From: Pirellulales bacterium
GTDB taxonomy: Bacteria; Planctomycetota; Planctomycetia; Pirellulales; JAEUIK01
Length of the DNA: 64,000 nucleotides
NCBI GenBank assembly: GCA_019694455.1
Contig: JAIBBY010000010.1
Location: 1-64,000, forward strand
Direction of reading: 5' to 3'
Shown here: piece after piece, positions 1 through 11,739 of the stretch
Layout of the letters: every line of letters starts with the position of its first letter
How positions within the stretch are numbered: position 1 is the first letter of the stretch
Program-made: the position numbers and the translations under genes
The notes under the pieces: model-generated
Seen by the model: the letters and a program-made list of their open reading frames with translations, nothing else
Database searches by the model: none
Told to the model about the DNA's origin: nothing

Positions 1-3
1 TCG

Positions 4-795
4 TTAACTGGCTGCGGGTGCGGCCGGATCGGGCGCTGCTTGCGCGGCCGGCGCTGCTGGGGCCTCTGGCACGGCGGGTTGGCCAGCGGCCCAGGCGGCG
101 CCGCGTCGCAACAGTTCCATGGTTCCGGCAACGTGCAGCGACGCCGCATCGTGCCCTAAGGTGATGTTGAAGACGCGTCCCTTGGCGAGCGGAAAGATGA
201 AGGCCATCGGCTCGTCCTTGCCGGTGATCTTAGATTTGGCAGTGGCCAGCACCTCGATCGCCTGGGCCCCTTCGAGCGAATAGAACAACTCGTCGTCGGT
301 GTCGTACGATTCGAGTCCTTTGACGATGGGGTTTTCGGTCTTGAGGACATCGACCTTGAAGGCGCCCTTGGGATCGTTGCCACTCACCCCTTCTTTCCAG
401 ATGCGCCCGGCGATCGTGACGAACTCCGGCGACTCGTTCCAGGCGGCGCAGGCCGAGTGCAGCAGCACCACGCCTTTGCCCGACTCGACGAATTGCTGCA
501 AATTGGCGCGGGCTTTATCGCCCGGATTGGGGCGCTGGTAGTCCTCGAAGTTGAGCAGCACCACGTCGTAATTCGCGAGCGCGGGAGACTCCAGAAAGGC
601 GGGATCTTCGACCACGCGCAGATCGAAGCGCGCATCGGTCTTGTAGACGTCTTGCAGCGCCGCGGTGGTTTCCTTCCAGTTGTGGGTGGGCTGGCAATAG
701 CCGGTGACCACCAAGGCCTTGATGGAACCTGGCTCGCCCGCCATGGGCATCAACAAACCCCAAAGCGTGACCGCCGCCGCGAACGTGTTGGTCAT
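4..795 (-). CDS. ThuA-like domain protein, probably exported
   Basis: 263 residues. A hydrophobic N-terminus (residues 5-20) looks like a signal peptide. It is followed by a ThuA/class I glutamine-amidotransferase-like fold: VVTGYCQPTHNW, then the strand YDVVLLNFEDYQ, the segment GVVLLHSACAAW and, near the C-terminus, GRVFNITLGHD. ThuA-like proteins in planctomycetes are common, often exported, and thought to act on sugars or glycosides; no catalytic mechanism is established for this subgroup. The last ~25 residues are a low-complexity Ala/Pro tail. The start is the ATG before the signal-like segment; no clear ribosome binding site is visible. It follows the amidohydrolase gene on the same strand after 49 bp, so co-transcription is possible. 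Family confident, substrate unknown. Confidence 0.8.
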   Translation of the reverse strand: MTNTFAAAVTLWGLLMPMAGEPGSIKALVVTGYCQPTHNWKETTAALQDVYKTDARFDLRVVEDPAFLESPALANYDVVLLNFEDYQRPNPGDKARANLQQFVESGKGVVLLHSACAAWNESPEFVTIAGRIWKEGVSGNDPKGAFKVDVLKTENPIVKGLESYDTDDELFYSLEGAQAIEVLATAKSKITGKDEPMAFIFPLAKGRVFNITLGHDAASLHVAGTMELLRRGAAWAAGQPAVPEAPAAPAAQAAPDPAAPAAS

Positions 796-844
796 GCGAT
801 TTGCTCACTCACCACGGACAAAAACAACAGAACACTATTGTAAT

Positions 845-2143
845 TCAGGCCGACACCGCCGCGTCCCATTCGCGCGGCGACTTGCCGGCCAGTCGGCCGG
901 CCTTGACGACGCCACCTTGGATGACCGCCATGATACGTGAGCGGTCTTCCAGAATGGTAATGTCGCTGATCACATCGCCATCGATCACCAGCACATCGGC
1001 CAGTTTGCCGGCTTCCAGGGTTCCAAACTCATCGGCACGGCCCAGGATGACCGCGCCCGACTGCGTGGCGCACTGGATCGCCTCGACCGGGGAAAAGCCG
1101 ACATAATTGACGAAGAACGAGATTTCCTTGGCGTAAGTTCCGTGCGGATTCCAGGCAAAGCCGTAGTCGCCGCCCAGCCCCAGGCGGCCCCCCGCGCGAA
1201 AGATCAGACGCGCGCTCTCGCAGCCGGCGTCGAGCGTTTCTTGATGGCCGTCGATCACCCGCTGCGGCATCTTGAACTCTGGTCCGTTGCGCACGCTGGC
1301 CAGTTCGAATTGCAGCGCGGGCACAACCGGCGTCTGGCGCGCCATGAGCAGATCGAGCGCTTCGGCGTCCATGAAGGTGCCATGTTCAAGGGTGTCGAAG
1401 CCCGCGCGCAGTGCATTCTTGATGCCTTCGTTAGCGCGACAGTGGCCGGTGACTTTCGCTTTGTAGTTGTGCGCCTCGTGGACGACCGCTTCCATCTCTT
1501 CAAAGGTCATGCACAAGGAGTGATGATCGGCGTGGTCGCTGGCCGCATCGCCCGTGGGATAGGTCTTGATCCACTCGGTCCCTCCTTTGATGAGCTTGCG
1601 CGCGGCGGCGCGAGCCTCGACGGGCCCGTTGACCAAGAGAATCAGGCCTTCCATGCCAAGCGAGAGATAGTCGGGGTTCCAATCCATCAGGCCGCCCGAA
1701 CCGCAGATCTCGCGACCGCTGGCCGCCAGGCGCGGGCCGAGGAACAGGTCTTCTTCGATGGCCCGCTTGAGCCAGACGTCGATGTTGTGCAGGCTGCCGC
1801 CGCTGCGCGCCGCGGTATAACCGCACTCGAGCGCTAGCTTGCAATTGGCGGCGGCCAGCAGAGTGACGTACTCGACCGGGTATTTGACATCGAGATCGGC
1901 CAACTCGCTGACGTTGAAGTAGGTGGGGTGATAGTGCGCCTCGACCAGGCCGGGGAGGATGGCGCCGCCGCGGGCGTTGAGCACATCGGCCTGGGGCGGA
2001 ACCGGTGGAGCGCCCGCCGCCGGACCGGCGTAGGCAATGTGCCCGTCGGCGACGATCAGTACGGCGTCGGGGATGGGCGCAGCGCCAGTGCCATCGACCA
2101 TCTGGCCGTTTTTGACGACAAGCGTGCCCTGGGCGATTTTCAT
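845..2143 (-). CDS. Metal-dependent amidohydrolase (imidazolonepropionase-like)
   Basis: 432 residues, a full-length amidohydrolase-superfamily enzyme of the cytosolic, imidazolonepropionase/prolidase-like branch. Visible metal-site elements are the first-strand HxH in GLVEAHYHPT (about residue 68), the histidine in KVTGHCRANEG, the histidine in DTLEHGTF and the late aspartate in GLGGDYGFAW. The N-terminal beta-sandwich strand (VVKNGQMVDGTGAAP) and its C-terminal return (GKLADVLVIDGD) are both present. Such enzymes hydrolyse cyclic amides, ureas or peptides; the substrate cannot be told from sequence. No signal peptide is seen, so it is probably cytoplasmic. About 450 bp of non-coding DNA, including a palindrome and a dispersed repeat, lies upstream. 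Confidence 0.88.
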   Translation of the reverse strand: MKIAQGTLVVKNGQMVDGTGAAPIPDAVLIVADGHIAYAGPAAGAPPVPPQADVLNARGGAILPGLVEAHYHPTYFNVSELADLDVKYPVEYVTLLAAANCKLALECGYTAARSGGSLHNIDVWLKRAIEEDLFLGPRLAASGREICGSGGLMDWNPDYLSLGMEGLILLVNGPVEARAAARKLIKGGTEWIKTYPTGDAASDHADHHSLCMTFEEMEAVVHEAHNYKAKVTGHCRANEGIKNALRAGFDTLEHGTFMDAEALDLLMARQTPVVPALQFELASVRNGPEFKMPQRVIDGHQETLDAGCESARLIFRAGGRLGLGGDYGFAWNPHGTYAKEISFFVNYVGFSPVEAIQCATQSGAVILGRADEFGTLEAGKLADVLVIDGDVISDITILEDRSRIMAVIQGGVVKAGRLAGKSPREWDAAVSA

Positions 2144-2411
2144 GAAGTTTGCGATATGCGTTGGTAATTGGCCAGCGCCGGGCGCGCGATGACGACGGCG
2201 AGCCCCATCGTGGGGGCGAAGAGGGGCTTAAGATCCGTGCCGCCTTGGCTCATCCCGATCGGCATTATTGTAGGAGCCCGCACGACTGGCCGCAACGAAG
2301 CGAAATCTGACAACTATTGCCTGCCGCTGCGACAATGGGGCCACATATCACGCGGATATCCGCACGGCGGCGGATCGGCCGCGGTGGTGAAATCGATGCC
2401 CGCAAGAACGT

Positions 2412-2429
2412 GGTTTTGGCGCCAAAACC
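2412..2429. repeat. 18-bp perfect palindrome in intergenic region
   Basis: The sequence is its own reverse complement over 18 bp (GGTTTTGGC followed by GCCAAAACC), about 270 bp upstream of the amidohydrolase start and just left of dispersed repeat copy A. It is not present beside repeat copy B. It could be a protein-binding site or a hairpin; nothing in the sequence decides. The rest of 2144-2436 shows no gene or recognisable site. Confidence 0.6.
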
Positions 2430-2436
2430 GGCTGCG

Positions 2437-2595
2437 GCGCGATTAACAGCCTGGGGAAGAAAGCCGTCGTGGCTTTCTTCCCTCTCGCCGCGAGCGGAGC
2501 TACGCTGCTGCGGCTCGCAAAATCACAACCCATGTCGCGATTTTGCGAAGCTTCCTGCAATTCACGCAGCCGGCGAACAATTCCCCGGACTGCTA
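2437..2595 (-). repeat. Dispersed repeat, copy A
   Basis: About 159 bp, closely matching 40754-40915 in the same orientation. The shared core includes a long identical run at 2506-2540. Internal structure: a perfect 10-bp hairpin with a 5-base loop at 2455-2479 (GAAGAAAGCC / GGCTTTCTTC) and a second imperfect hairpin near 2567-2594. The right edge coincides with the TAG stop codon of the hydrolase gene. Copy A lies downstream of a minus-strand gene and upstream of another, as copy B does. No transposase or terminal target duplication is evident. Confidence 0.85.
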
Positions 2596-3459
2596 AACGG
2601 TTTCCAAAAAACTGATTGCTAGCCGGGCCGCGGTGGCAGGCGCCATCCAATGGATCGAATGCCCGGCCTCTGGCACACGCACCCACTGCGCCAAACTGGC
2701 CCTTTGCGCAAAGTTGGCGGCGTCGGCGTCGGTAAGCATTGCGCCTAGGTCGGCATTGCCTTGCAGTAACAGCGCCGGGCAGCGAATGGCGGCGGCGATC
2801 TCATCCAGTTCGTAGCCTTCTAGCCAGCGACCTTCGACCACTGGGGTAAGTGTTTCAGGGTCCATATCGAGCAGACAATGGGCGGTGAATCTCAACGTGG
2901 CGGCGTCGCGGGTATCGCTGAGGGGCCGCCCCGCCACAAGGACGTCGCCCAGTTCGGCGGACAAGCGCGCCATGCGCTGCTGCCGGTCGCCTGTCGGCTG
3001 AGTCTGATGCCGCCGCGCCAGCTCGCGCCACGCGGAGAATTGCGCGAGTAGTGGTGTTTGGCCGATGCGCGCGCCCATCGTGCTGAACGGAGGATCTTCG
3101 AGCACTACCGCCCGCACGAGGTGCGGCGCGCGCGCGGCAACGCCGGCGGCGACCATCGCGCCCAGGGAATGACCGAACAATACTACCGGCTTTGCGGCTA
3201 GCTGTTCGATAAAGCGCACGGCGTCGTCGACATAATCCGCAACGAGGTAGTTGGAATCGCGTGACGAGGCGCCGTGGCCGCGCTGTTCGAGTGCGACGAT
3301 TCGCCAGCGCGAGGCCAGGGCCGGCACGACAGTCAGGCAGTCTTGCCACCGTCGGCAAACGCCATGCAGAAAAATCAAACTGGGGCCGCCTGGGGGGGCA
3401 GTCGCGTAATTCAGCGTCAGTCCGGCCGAATGGAACGACCGTTCGGTGAAGTGATTCAT
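2593..3459 (-). CDS. Alpha/beta hydrolase
   Basis: 288 residues. Alpha/beta hydrolase fold: oxyanion region SLIFLHGVCRRWQD (about residue 28), nucleophile elbow LFGHSLGAMVA (Ser near residue 97), acid-bearing strand CPALLLQGNADLGAML and catalytic His in VPEAGHSIHWM near the C-terminus. The start at 3459 is chosen because its ATG overlaps the purN stop as ATGA, which points to translational coupling; an upstream in-frame extension of 32 Arg/Ala-rich residues lies inside purN and looks non-coding. The stop TAG is the last three bases of dispersed repeat copy A. Substrate unknown; esterases, epoxide hydrolases and C-C hydrolases share this pattern. Confidence 0.87.
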   Translation of the reverse strand: MNHFTERSFHSAGLTLNYATAPPGGPSLIFLHGVCRRWQDCLTVVPALASRWRIVALEQRGHGASSRDSNYLVADYVDDAVRFIEQLAAKPVVLFGHSLGAMVAAGVAARAPHLVRAVVLEDPPFSTMGARIGQTPLLAQFSAWRELARRHQTQPTGDRQQRMARLSAELGDVLVAGRPLSDTRDAATLRFTAHCLLDMDPETLTPVVEGRWLEGYELDEIAAAIRCPALLLQGNADLGAMLTDADAANFAQRASLAQWVRVPEAGHSIHWMAPATAARLAISFLETV

Positions 3460-4097
3460 GTCGACACCGGCGCGGGCGCGACGCGCACACAGCGGCCCTC
3501 GACTGTCAAGCGGCCGGCCGCGAAGAGCCGAATGGCCTCGGGCAGCGCCTCGCACTCGGCCGCGAACACACGCGCGGCGAGCGACTCGGCGGTGTCGTCG
3601 TCGAGCACCGGCACGGCGCGCTGCAAAACGATGGGCCCGTGATCGTATTGATTGTCGACAAAATGGACCGTGCAGCCCGAGAGTTTGGCGCCATGCTCGA
3701 GCACGGCGCGATGGACGGCGGCGCCGTAATAGCCATGCCCGCAGAAGGATGGAATGAGCGCGGGATGGATGTTGATGACGCGCGCTTCGAAATCGGCGGG
3801 GATGTCGAGCAGCTTAAGAAACCCACCGCAGACGACTAGCTGAGCGCCCGCGAGGCGACAGTGTTCGAAGATGGGGCGACTGAACTCGGCGACGCTTGGG
3901 TAGGCCTTGCGTTCGATCACGTGCGTTTCGATATCCGCCTGACGAGCGATCTCTAGGCCGCGAGCCGTTGGGCTGCTCGAAATCACTACGCGAATATCGA
4001 TGGGCAGTTCGCCAGCGCGCGCCTTGGCGATCAGATTGCGCAGGGTCGTTCCGCCGCCCGAGATCAACACGGCGGCCGGCAATCGCGGTGTGGTCAC
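3456..4097 (-). CDS. purN: Phosphoribosylglycinamide formyltransferase
   Basis: 213 residues. PurN transfers a formyl group from 10-formyl-THF to glycinamide ribonucleotide in purine synthesis. Visible motifs: the N-terminal phosphate loop VLISGGGTTLRNL, the catalytic segment VINIHPALIPSF containing the Asn and His, and GCTVHFVDNQYDHGPI with the catalytic Asp. The start is placed at the GTG at 4097, which overlaps the kinase stop (GTGA) and has GAGG 7 bases upstream; a further GTG at 4112 would add five residues. The gene is between the histidine kinase and the hydrolase with overlaps on both sides, so the three form a coupled unit. No other purine genes are in the window. Confidence 0.93.
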   Translation of the reverse strand: MTTPRLPAAVLISGGGTTLRNLIAKARAGELPIDIRVVISSSPTARGLEIARQADIETHVIERKAYPSVAEFSRPIFEHCRLAGAQLVVCGGFLKLLDIPADFEARVINIHPALIPSFCGHGYYGAAVHRAVLEHGAKLSGCTVHFVDNQYDHGPIVLQRAVPVLDDDTAESLAARVFAAECEALPEAIRLFAAGRLTVEGRCVRVAPAPVST

Positions 4098-6946
4098 GAA
4101 ACGGCCTCGCACGACAGAAGATCGACCAGCACGGCATGATCGACCGGCTTAACCAGATGGTAATCGAACCCGGACTGGCGGGAACGTTCACGATCGGCGG
4201 CCTGGCCGTACCCACTGATGGCGATGATGCGCGGCCCGTCTCCCAACTGGGTTCGCATTTCGCGAGCGACTTCGTATCCGTCCATTCCCGGCAATCCAAT
4301 ATCGAGCAAGACAATCGAGGGCCGATACTGCCCGGCCAATGTCAAAGCGGAGGGCCCATCATACGCGATGCGGGTGTCGTGTCCTTGCAATTTCATCAAC
4401 AATTGCAACAAGACGGCGGCGTCGGCGTTGTCGTCGACGATCAAAATGCGTTGCGGTCGCGAACCGGCGAGGGGGGCCGCCGGACCGACGTGCCGATGGG
4501 CATCGGCGGCCGGGGCCAGCGGCAGTCGCACGGTGAACTCGCTGCCACGGCCGAGACCGTCGCTGGCCGCCTCTACCGTGCCGCCATGCATGCGGACCAA
4601 CTCGCGCACCATGGTCAGGCCAATGCCCAGCCCGCCATTGGCGTGAGCCAAACCTTGATCGACCTGAAAGAAGAGATCGAAGACATGTGGTAATTCCGCG
4701 GGCGCGATGCCGGCGCCGGTGTCGCGGACGCGGACAACGAGCGTTTCGCCGCGCGCTTCGGCGATGACGGAGATATCTCCGCCGGGCGGAGTGTACTTAG
4801 CGGCGTTGGCGAGCAGATTGCTGAACACCTGCTCCAACCGCGTGGCGTCCCCCAGCACGCGCAGCGGGGCGTCTTCGACCGCGATCTCCAGGCGATGCCG
4901 GTGCGAATCGATCGCTGGCCGGACCGTTTCGACCGCATGCTGCAACACCGTCTGGAGCATTACCTCGTGTCGTTGCAGCGAGATTTTGCCGCGCGTGATC
5001 CGCGACACGTCGAGCAGATCATCGAGCAGGCGCGTCATGTGGTCGACTTGCCGATGGATCACCGCCTTCACGTAGTTCAGTTCCGAAGAGTCGCCACCGA
5101 GCATCGACAATACGACCGCGGCGCTCTTGAGCGGCGCCAAGGGGTTGCGTAGTTCGTGGGCGAGCATCGACAAAAATTCGTCCTTGCGACGATCGGCGTC
5201 GCGCAGCGATTGCTCCAGCTCGACCTGATCGGTGATGTCGACGGCGATGCCGTCCCACAGCACCAGACTCTCGTCCATTGGTCGGGGCACGGACCGGGCA
5301 TGGAGCCAGCGCACTTCGCCATTACGCGCGCACTGGCGGAACTGGCAATCGAAGGGGACGCGATCTCGAAAGCTGATTTCTTCCTGGGCCCGCACGCGGG
5401 CGACATCTTCGGGCAAAATCGTTTCGTAGAGCAATGTGGGCCGATCGGCGACTTCGGCGGGAGTAATGCCGATCAGCGGTTCGATGCCGGCGCTCACATA
5501 GTTGAAGCGCGGTGGCTCGTCGGTGAATTGGCAGACTTGATAAATAAACCCGGCCGGCAGATTGTCGGCCAGTTGCCGCAAGCGGGCTTCGCTTTCCTGG
5601 CAGGCTTCTTCCGCCCATTTGCGCACTGTGATGTCGATGACCGAGCCGATGTAGCCAAGATACTCATCGCGGTCGTTATAGCGCGGGCGTCCGCTGTCGA
5701 GCACCCAGCAGTAGACGCCGTCGGCGCGCCTTACTCGATAATCGAACGAGAACGGCTCGCGGCGCTGGACGGCCTGATAGTACGCCTCGCGCGTCTTCAA
5801 GAGGTCGAGGGAATGAACGACGTCGAACCACCCTTGGCCTTGTCCTTCGGCCAGTGTTTGGCCTGTGAAATCGCACCAGCCACGCGACAGATAGACGCAC
5901 TCGCCCTGTTGGTTGGTGATCCACAACATGGCGGGCGCTGTGTCGGCCAGGGCGTGAAAGTGACTTTCGTTCACCTTGGCGCGCTGTGTGTCTTCGCGGC
6001 GCCGTCGCCGCTCTTCGAGATGTGCGGCAACCCGCGCCAGCAGTTCGTTGGCGGAGAACGGCATAGCCAGGTAGTCGTCTGCCTCGACATCCTGGCCGCC
6101 GATTTGCGAGCCGTTCCGCAATTGGCCGGAGAGCATGAGGATCGGCAGCTTCTGCGTTTTGGGGCGCAAGCGGAGCGCGCGAATCAGGCCGGCGCCGTCG
6201 AGGCGTGGCAGTTCTGAATTGGTCAGTACCAAATCGGGGAGCGCGCGCTCGATGGCGTCAAGCGCGGCCAGACCATCGGATACTGCCTGCACGCTGTACT
6301 GAGTCTGGAGCAGTTTTTCCAACTCGGCTCGCGTGTTTGCGTCGTGTTCAACAATCAGCACGCGTTGCGGCGGCAAAACGGAGTCGCCAGCAACCGTTCG
6401 CTGGTCGCTCGGCCGCTCGGCATCCGATACGAGCGCGCAAAACCAGCCGGCCACGTTGCCGCTATCGTCTGGCCACGGCAAGCAAGAGACGACCAACCTG
6501 CCGTCGCCGAGTGACCCGCTGGGGAAACACAAGGTGAATTGCTTGGCGGGCGCGACATTCCCCGCAACGTCGTCGTCGACCGCCAGCGCCAATTGGCTGC
6601 CAAGTTCCGGCCATGTCAACGCTGCCGGTTGGCCCAACGCCGCGGGGTGCCGCTGGCCGAGTAGGGGAATCGCGGCATCGTTGTAGAGAAGCGTCAGGTC
6701 GCTTCCCCAGCACACCAATGCAGGATAGCGCGCAGCGAGCAGCAGCCGGGCGGCTGATTGCAACGCATTTGGCCAGTCGGCGGGAGGCCCCAGCTTTTCG
6801 CGCGCGGCGCTTGAGTCGCGCATGAGACCGCTCAATAGCGGACTGCCAATGAAATCATCGACAAGAAATGCGTTCTGCCACATCGACGCATCCCGGCTAA
6901 CGGGAGACACGAACCTGGTTGGCAGCGGGCCAACGCAAGTCATCAT
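4094..6946 (-). CDS. Hybrid sensor histidine kinase with two receiver domains
   Basis: 950 residues with no membrane segments, so probably a cytoplasmic sensor. Order: PAS-like input (about 40-180), receiver domain 1 (about 192-310), PAS (about 325-440), PAS (about 455-575), HisKA with phospho-acceptor His597 in MLAHELRNPL, HATPase with N box NLLANAAKYTPPGG, DTGAGI and GGLGIGL, then C-terminal receiver 2 (about 832-945). Receiver 2 keeps its acceptor Asp882 (VLLDIGLPGMDG) and conserved Lys. Receiver 1 has Asn243 where the acceptor Asp should be (VLTNSELPRLDG), so it is probably not phosphorylated. The start is the first ATG; an ATG 21 codons downstream is also possible. The gene overlaps purN by 4 bp. 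Confidence 0.92.
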   Translation of the reverse strand: MMTCVGPLPTRFVSPVSRDASMWQNAFLVDDFIGSPLLSGLMRDSSAAREKLGPPADWPNALQSAARLLLAARYPALVCWGSDLTLLYNDAAIPLLGQRHPAALGQPAALTWPELGSQLALAVDDDVAGNVAPAKQFTLCFPSGSLGDGRLVVSCLPWPDDSGNVAGWFCALVSDAERPSDQRTVAGDSVLPPQRVLIVEHDANTRAELEKLLQTQYSVQAVSDGLAALDAIERALPDLVLTNSELPRLDGAGLIRALRLRPKTQKLPILMLSGQLRNGSQIGGQDVEADDYLAMPFSANELLARVAAHLEERRRRREDTQRAKVNESHFHALADTAPAMLWITNQQGECVYLSRGWCDFTGQTLAEGQGQGWFDVVHSLDLLKTREAYYQAVQRREPFSFDYRVRRADGVYCWVLDSGRPRYNDRDEYLGYIGSVIDITVRKWAEEACQESEARLRQLADNLPAGFIYQVCQFTDEPPRFNYVSAGIEPLIGITPAEVADRPTLLYETILPEDVARVRAQEEISFRDRVPFDCQFRQCARNGEVRWLHARSVPRPMDESLVLWDGIAVDITDQVELEQSLRDADRRKDEFLSMLAHELRNPLAPLKSAAVVLSMLGGDSSELNYVKAVIHRQVDHMTRLLDDLLDVSRITRGKISLQRHEVMLQTVLQHAVETVRPAIDSHRHRLEIAVEDAPLRVLGDATRLEQVFSNLLANAAKYTPPGGDISVIAEARGETLVVRVRDTGAGIAPAELPHVFDLFFQVDQGLAHANGGLGIGLTMVRELVRMHGGTVEAASDGLGRGSEFTVRLPLAPAADAHRHVGPAAPLAGSRPQRILIVDDNADAAVLLQLLMKLQGHDTRIAYDGPSALTLAGQYRPSIVLLDIGLPGMDGYEVAREMRTQLGDGPRIIAISGYGQAADRERSRQSGFDYHLVKPVDHAVLVDLLSCEAVS

Positions 6947-6997
6947 ACCGAACGGCGCGGCCCGAATCTCTCTGTAAATTGCCGGCGCCGAACTGGT

Positions 6998-10405
<3,408 letters not shown>

Positions 10406-10608
10406 GCTGGCTGGTCCGGTTTTGCGCGACGAGAAACGGGCAGTAAATCAGCAAACAGCGCCGTTTACAATGGCGAGACGCTGGTCACGCGAGACTAAAC
10501 ACACGACGCCCCGCCAATGACGGACGCCTATCGCGTGGATTGGTTCGCAGGGGCACCGCTTGAAATGGGCCGACAATGGGATGCAAGCCGGGATGCGGGC
10601 CGCGAGCG

Positions 10609-11049
10609 CTACTTGTGCCGGCCGTATTCCTTGAGCAGTTCTTGGAAGGCGGGCAGATCGCGGAGATTATCGAGATCGGGATCGATCTGGAGGTGCTCCA
10701 TGTCGACATAGCCGCGCTCAAACGCGCGGCGCAATTCGACGACGGCGGCCTCGGGTTCTGCCGCCATGGCCAGGCTGCAGGCGAGGTTGTAGCGAATGAT
10801 GCAATCGGCGGGGCACAGCGCGGCCAATCGTTGATCGATCACCAGCGCCTCGGCATGGCGATGCTTGCGCGATAATAATTCGCCTTGGCAGCGCAGCACG
10901 TCGATAAAGTCGGGACTGCGGCGCAAGATGCGATCGAAGAAGCGGATTTCAAACTCGACGCCCTCGGCATCGAAATCCGAGGTCTCGCGCGTGGCGCGTG
11001 CGGCGCGTTCGAGCGATTCGGGATCGAGGAATGAATCGGGAAGCGACAT
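10609..11049 (-). CDS. Small TPR-repeat protein
   Basis: 146 residues. Helical repeats are visible: FDRILRRSPDFIDVLRCQGELLSRK, then HAEALVIDQRLAALCPADCII, then RYNLACSLAMAAEPEAAVVELRRAFERGY. The C-terminus (LQIDPDLDNLRDLPAFQELL) matches the cap often seen after TPR units in planctomycete proteins. TPRs bind other proteins; there is no catalytic domain. The partner is unknown. The 203 bp between it and ileS contain nothing recognisable. Confidence 0.8.
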   Translation of the reverse strand: MSLPDSFLDPESLERAARATRETSDFDAEGVEFEIRFFDRILRRSPDFIDVLRCQGELLSRKHRHAEALVIDQRLAALCPADCIIRYNLACSLAMAAEPEAAVVELRRAFERGYVDMEHLQIDPDLDNLRDLPAFQELLKEYGRHK

Positions 11050-11273
11050 GCGGATCGCGGCCCCATGGCCGCCCTTGGTCGTTTCGATGCCAATCTTGCT
11101 GTTGATGGCAAGGCGGCCATCCCTGGTCGCTCACGGACAGTCAAATTATACGCCTTGCCGTCCGACCCGCAATTCACCCCCCCACGATGCGCGCCAAACA
11201 GCCGGCAGGGCCGCTTGACAATCCGCGCGCCAGCGCGCCGCAATTGCTACTCGTCGTCTGTTACTCGTCGCCT

Positions 11274-11567
11274 TTATTCATCGTCGTCGAATTCGGCGTC
11301 CTCGTCGACATCGGCATCGTCGTCGTCGTCGCTACTGGTCCCCAGGTTGAGATTGTCTTCTTCCAGATCGCGGTCGAGTTCGTCCCATTCGGCTTCGAGT
11401 TCCTGCTCGAAATCGTCGTCAAAGTCGTCGTCGAAATCTTCGTCATCCCCCTCGTCCGCTTCGTCTTCGTCGTGCTCGGCGACGAGAAACATGCTGTAAA
11501 GCGCCTCGCCCGCGCGTGGGAAGCGCGAGGCGCCGACCGTCACCGTGACGACAGGCGTGACCAACAT
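11274..11567 (-). CDS. Very acidic small protein, unknown function
   Basis: 97 residues from the ATG at 11567, preceded by GGGAG 9 bases upstream; other in-frame starts are at 11645 and 11492. The N-terminal 30 residues are hydrophobic/neutral (MLVTPVVTVTVGASRF), then the protein becomes almost continuous Asp/Glu: DEDFDDDFDDDFEQEL, a linker EAEWDELDRDLEEDN, and a final D-rich run ending DEDAEFDDDE. No domain is recognised. Similar acidic tails act as metal, RNA or histone-like-protein binders, but that is speculation here. The Glu/Asp codons are not homopolymeric, which favours selection on the protein. No signal peptide is convincing. Confidence 0.6.
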   Translation of the reverse strand: MLVTPVVTVTVGASRFPRAGEALYSMFLVAEHDEDEADEGDDEDFDDDFDDDFEQELEAEWDELDRDLEEDNLNLGTSSDDDDDADVDEDAEFDDDE

Positions 11568-11739
11568 GAACGACAACTCCCGTGAACAGGCCGTAACCAG
11601 AGAACACAAATCCGCCCCCGCGCGCATCGCATGGCGATCGCGCACCTAACGAAAGGTACGCTATTGGCCCGCCAGTTCAAGGCGCGCATGCGGGAAAAAC
11701 AGCGATTTTGCGGCCGAACGCGAGATTCTACGCGATGAA

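Noticed and set aside
3460..3555. Longer N-terminus for the alpha/beta hydrolase
   Set aside because: Arg/Ala-rich and inside purN; the ATGA overlap gives a better start.
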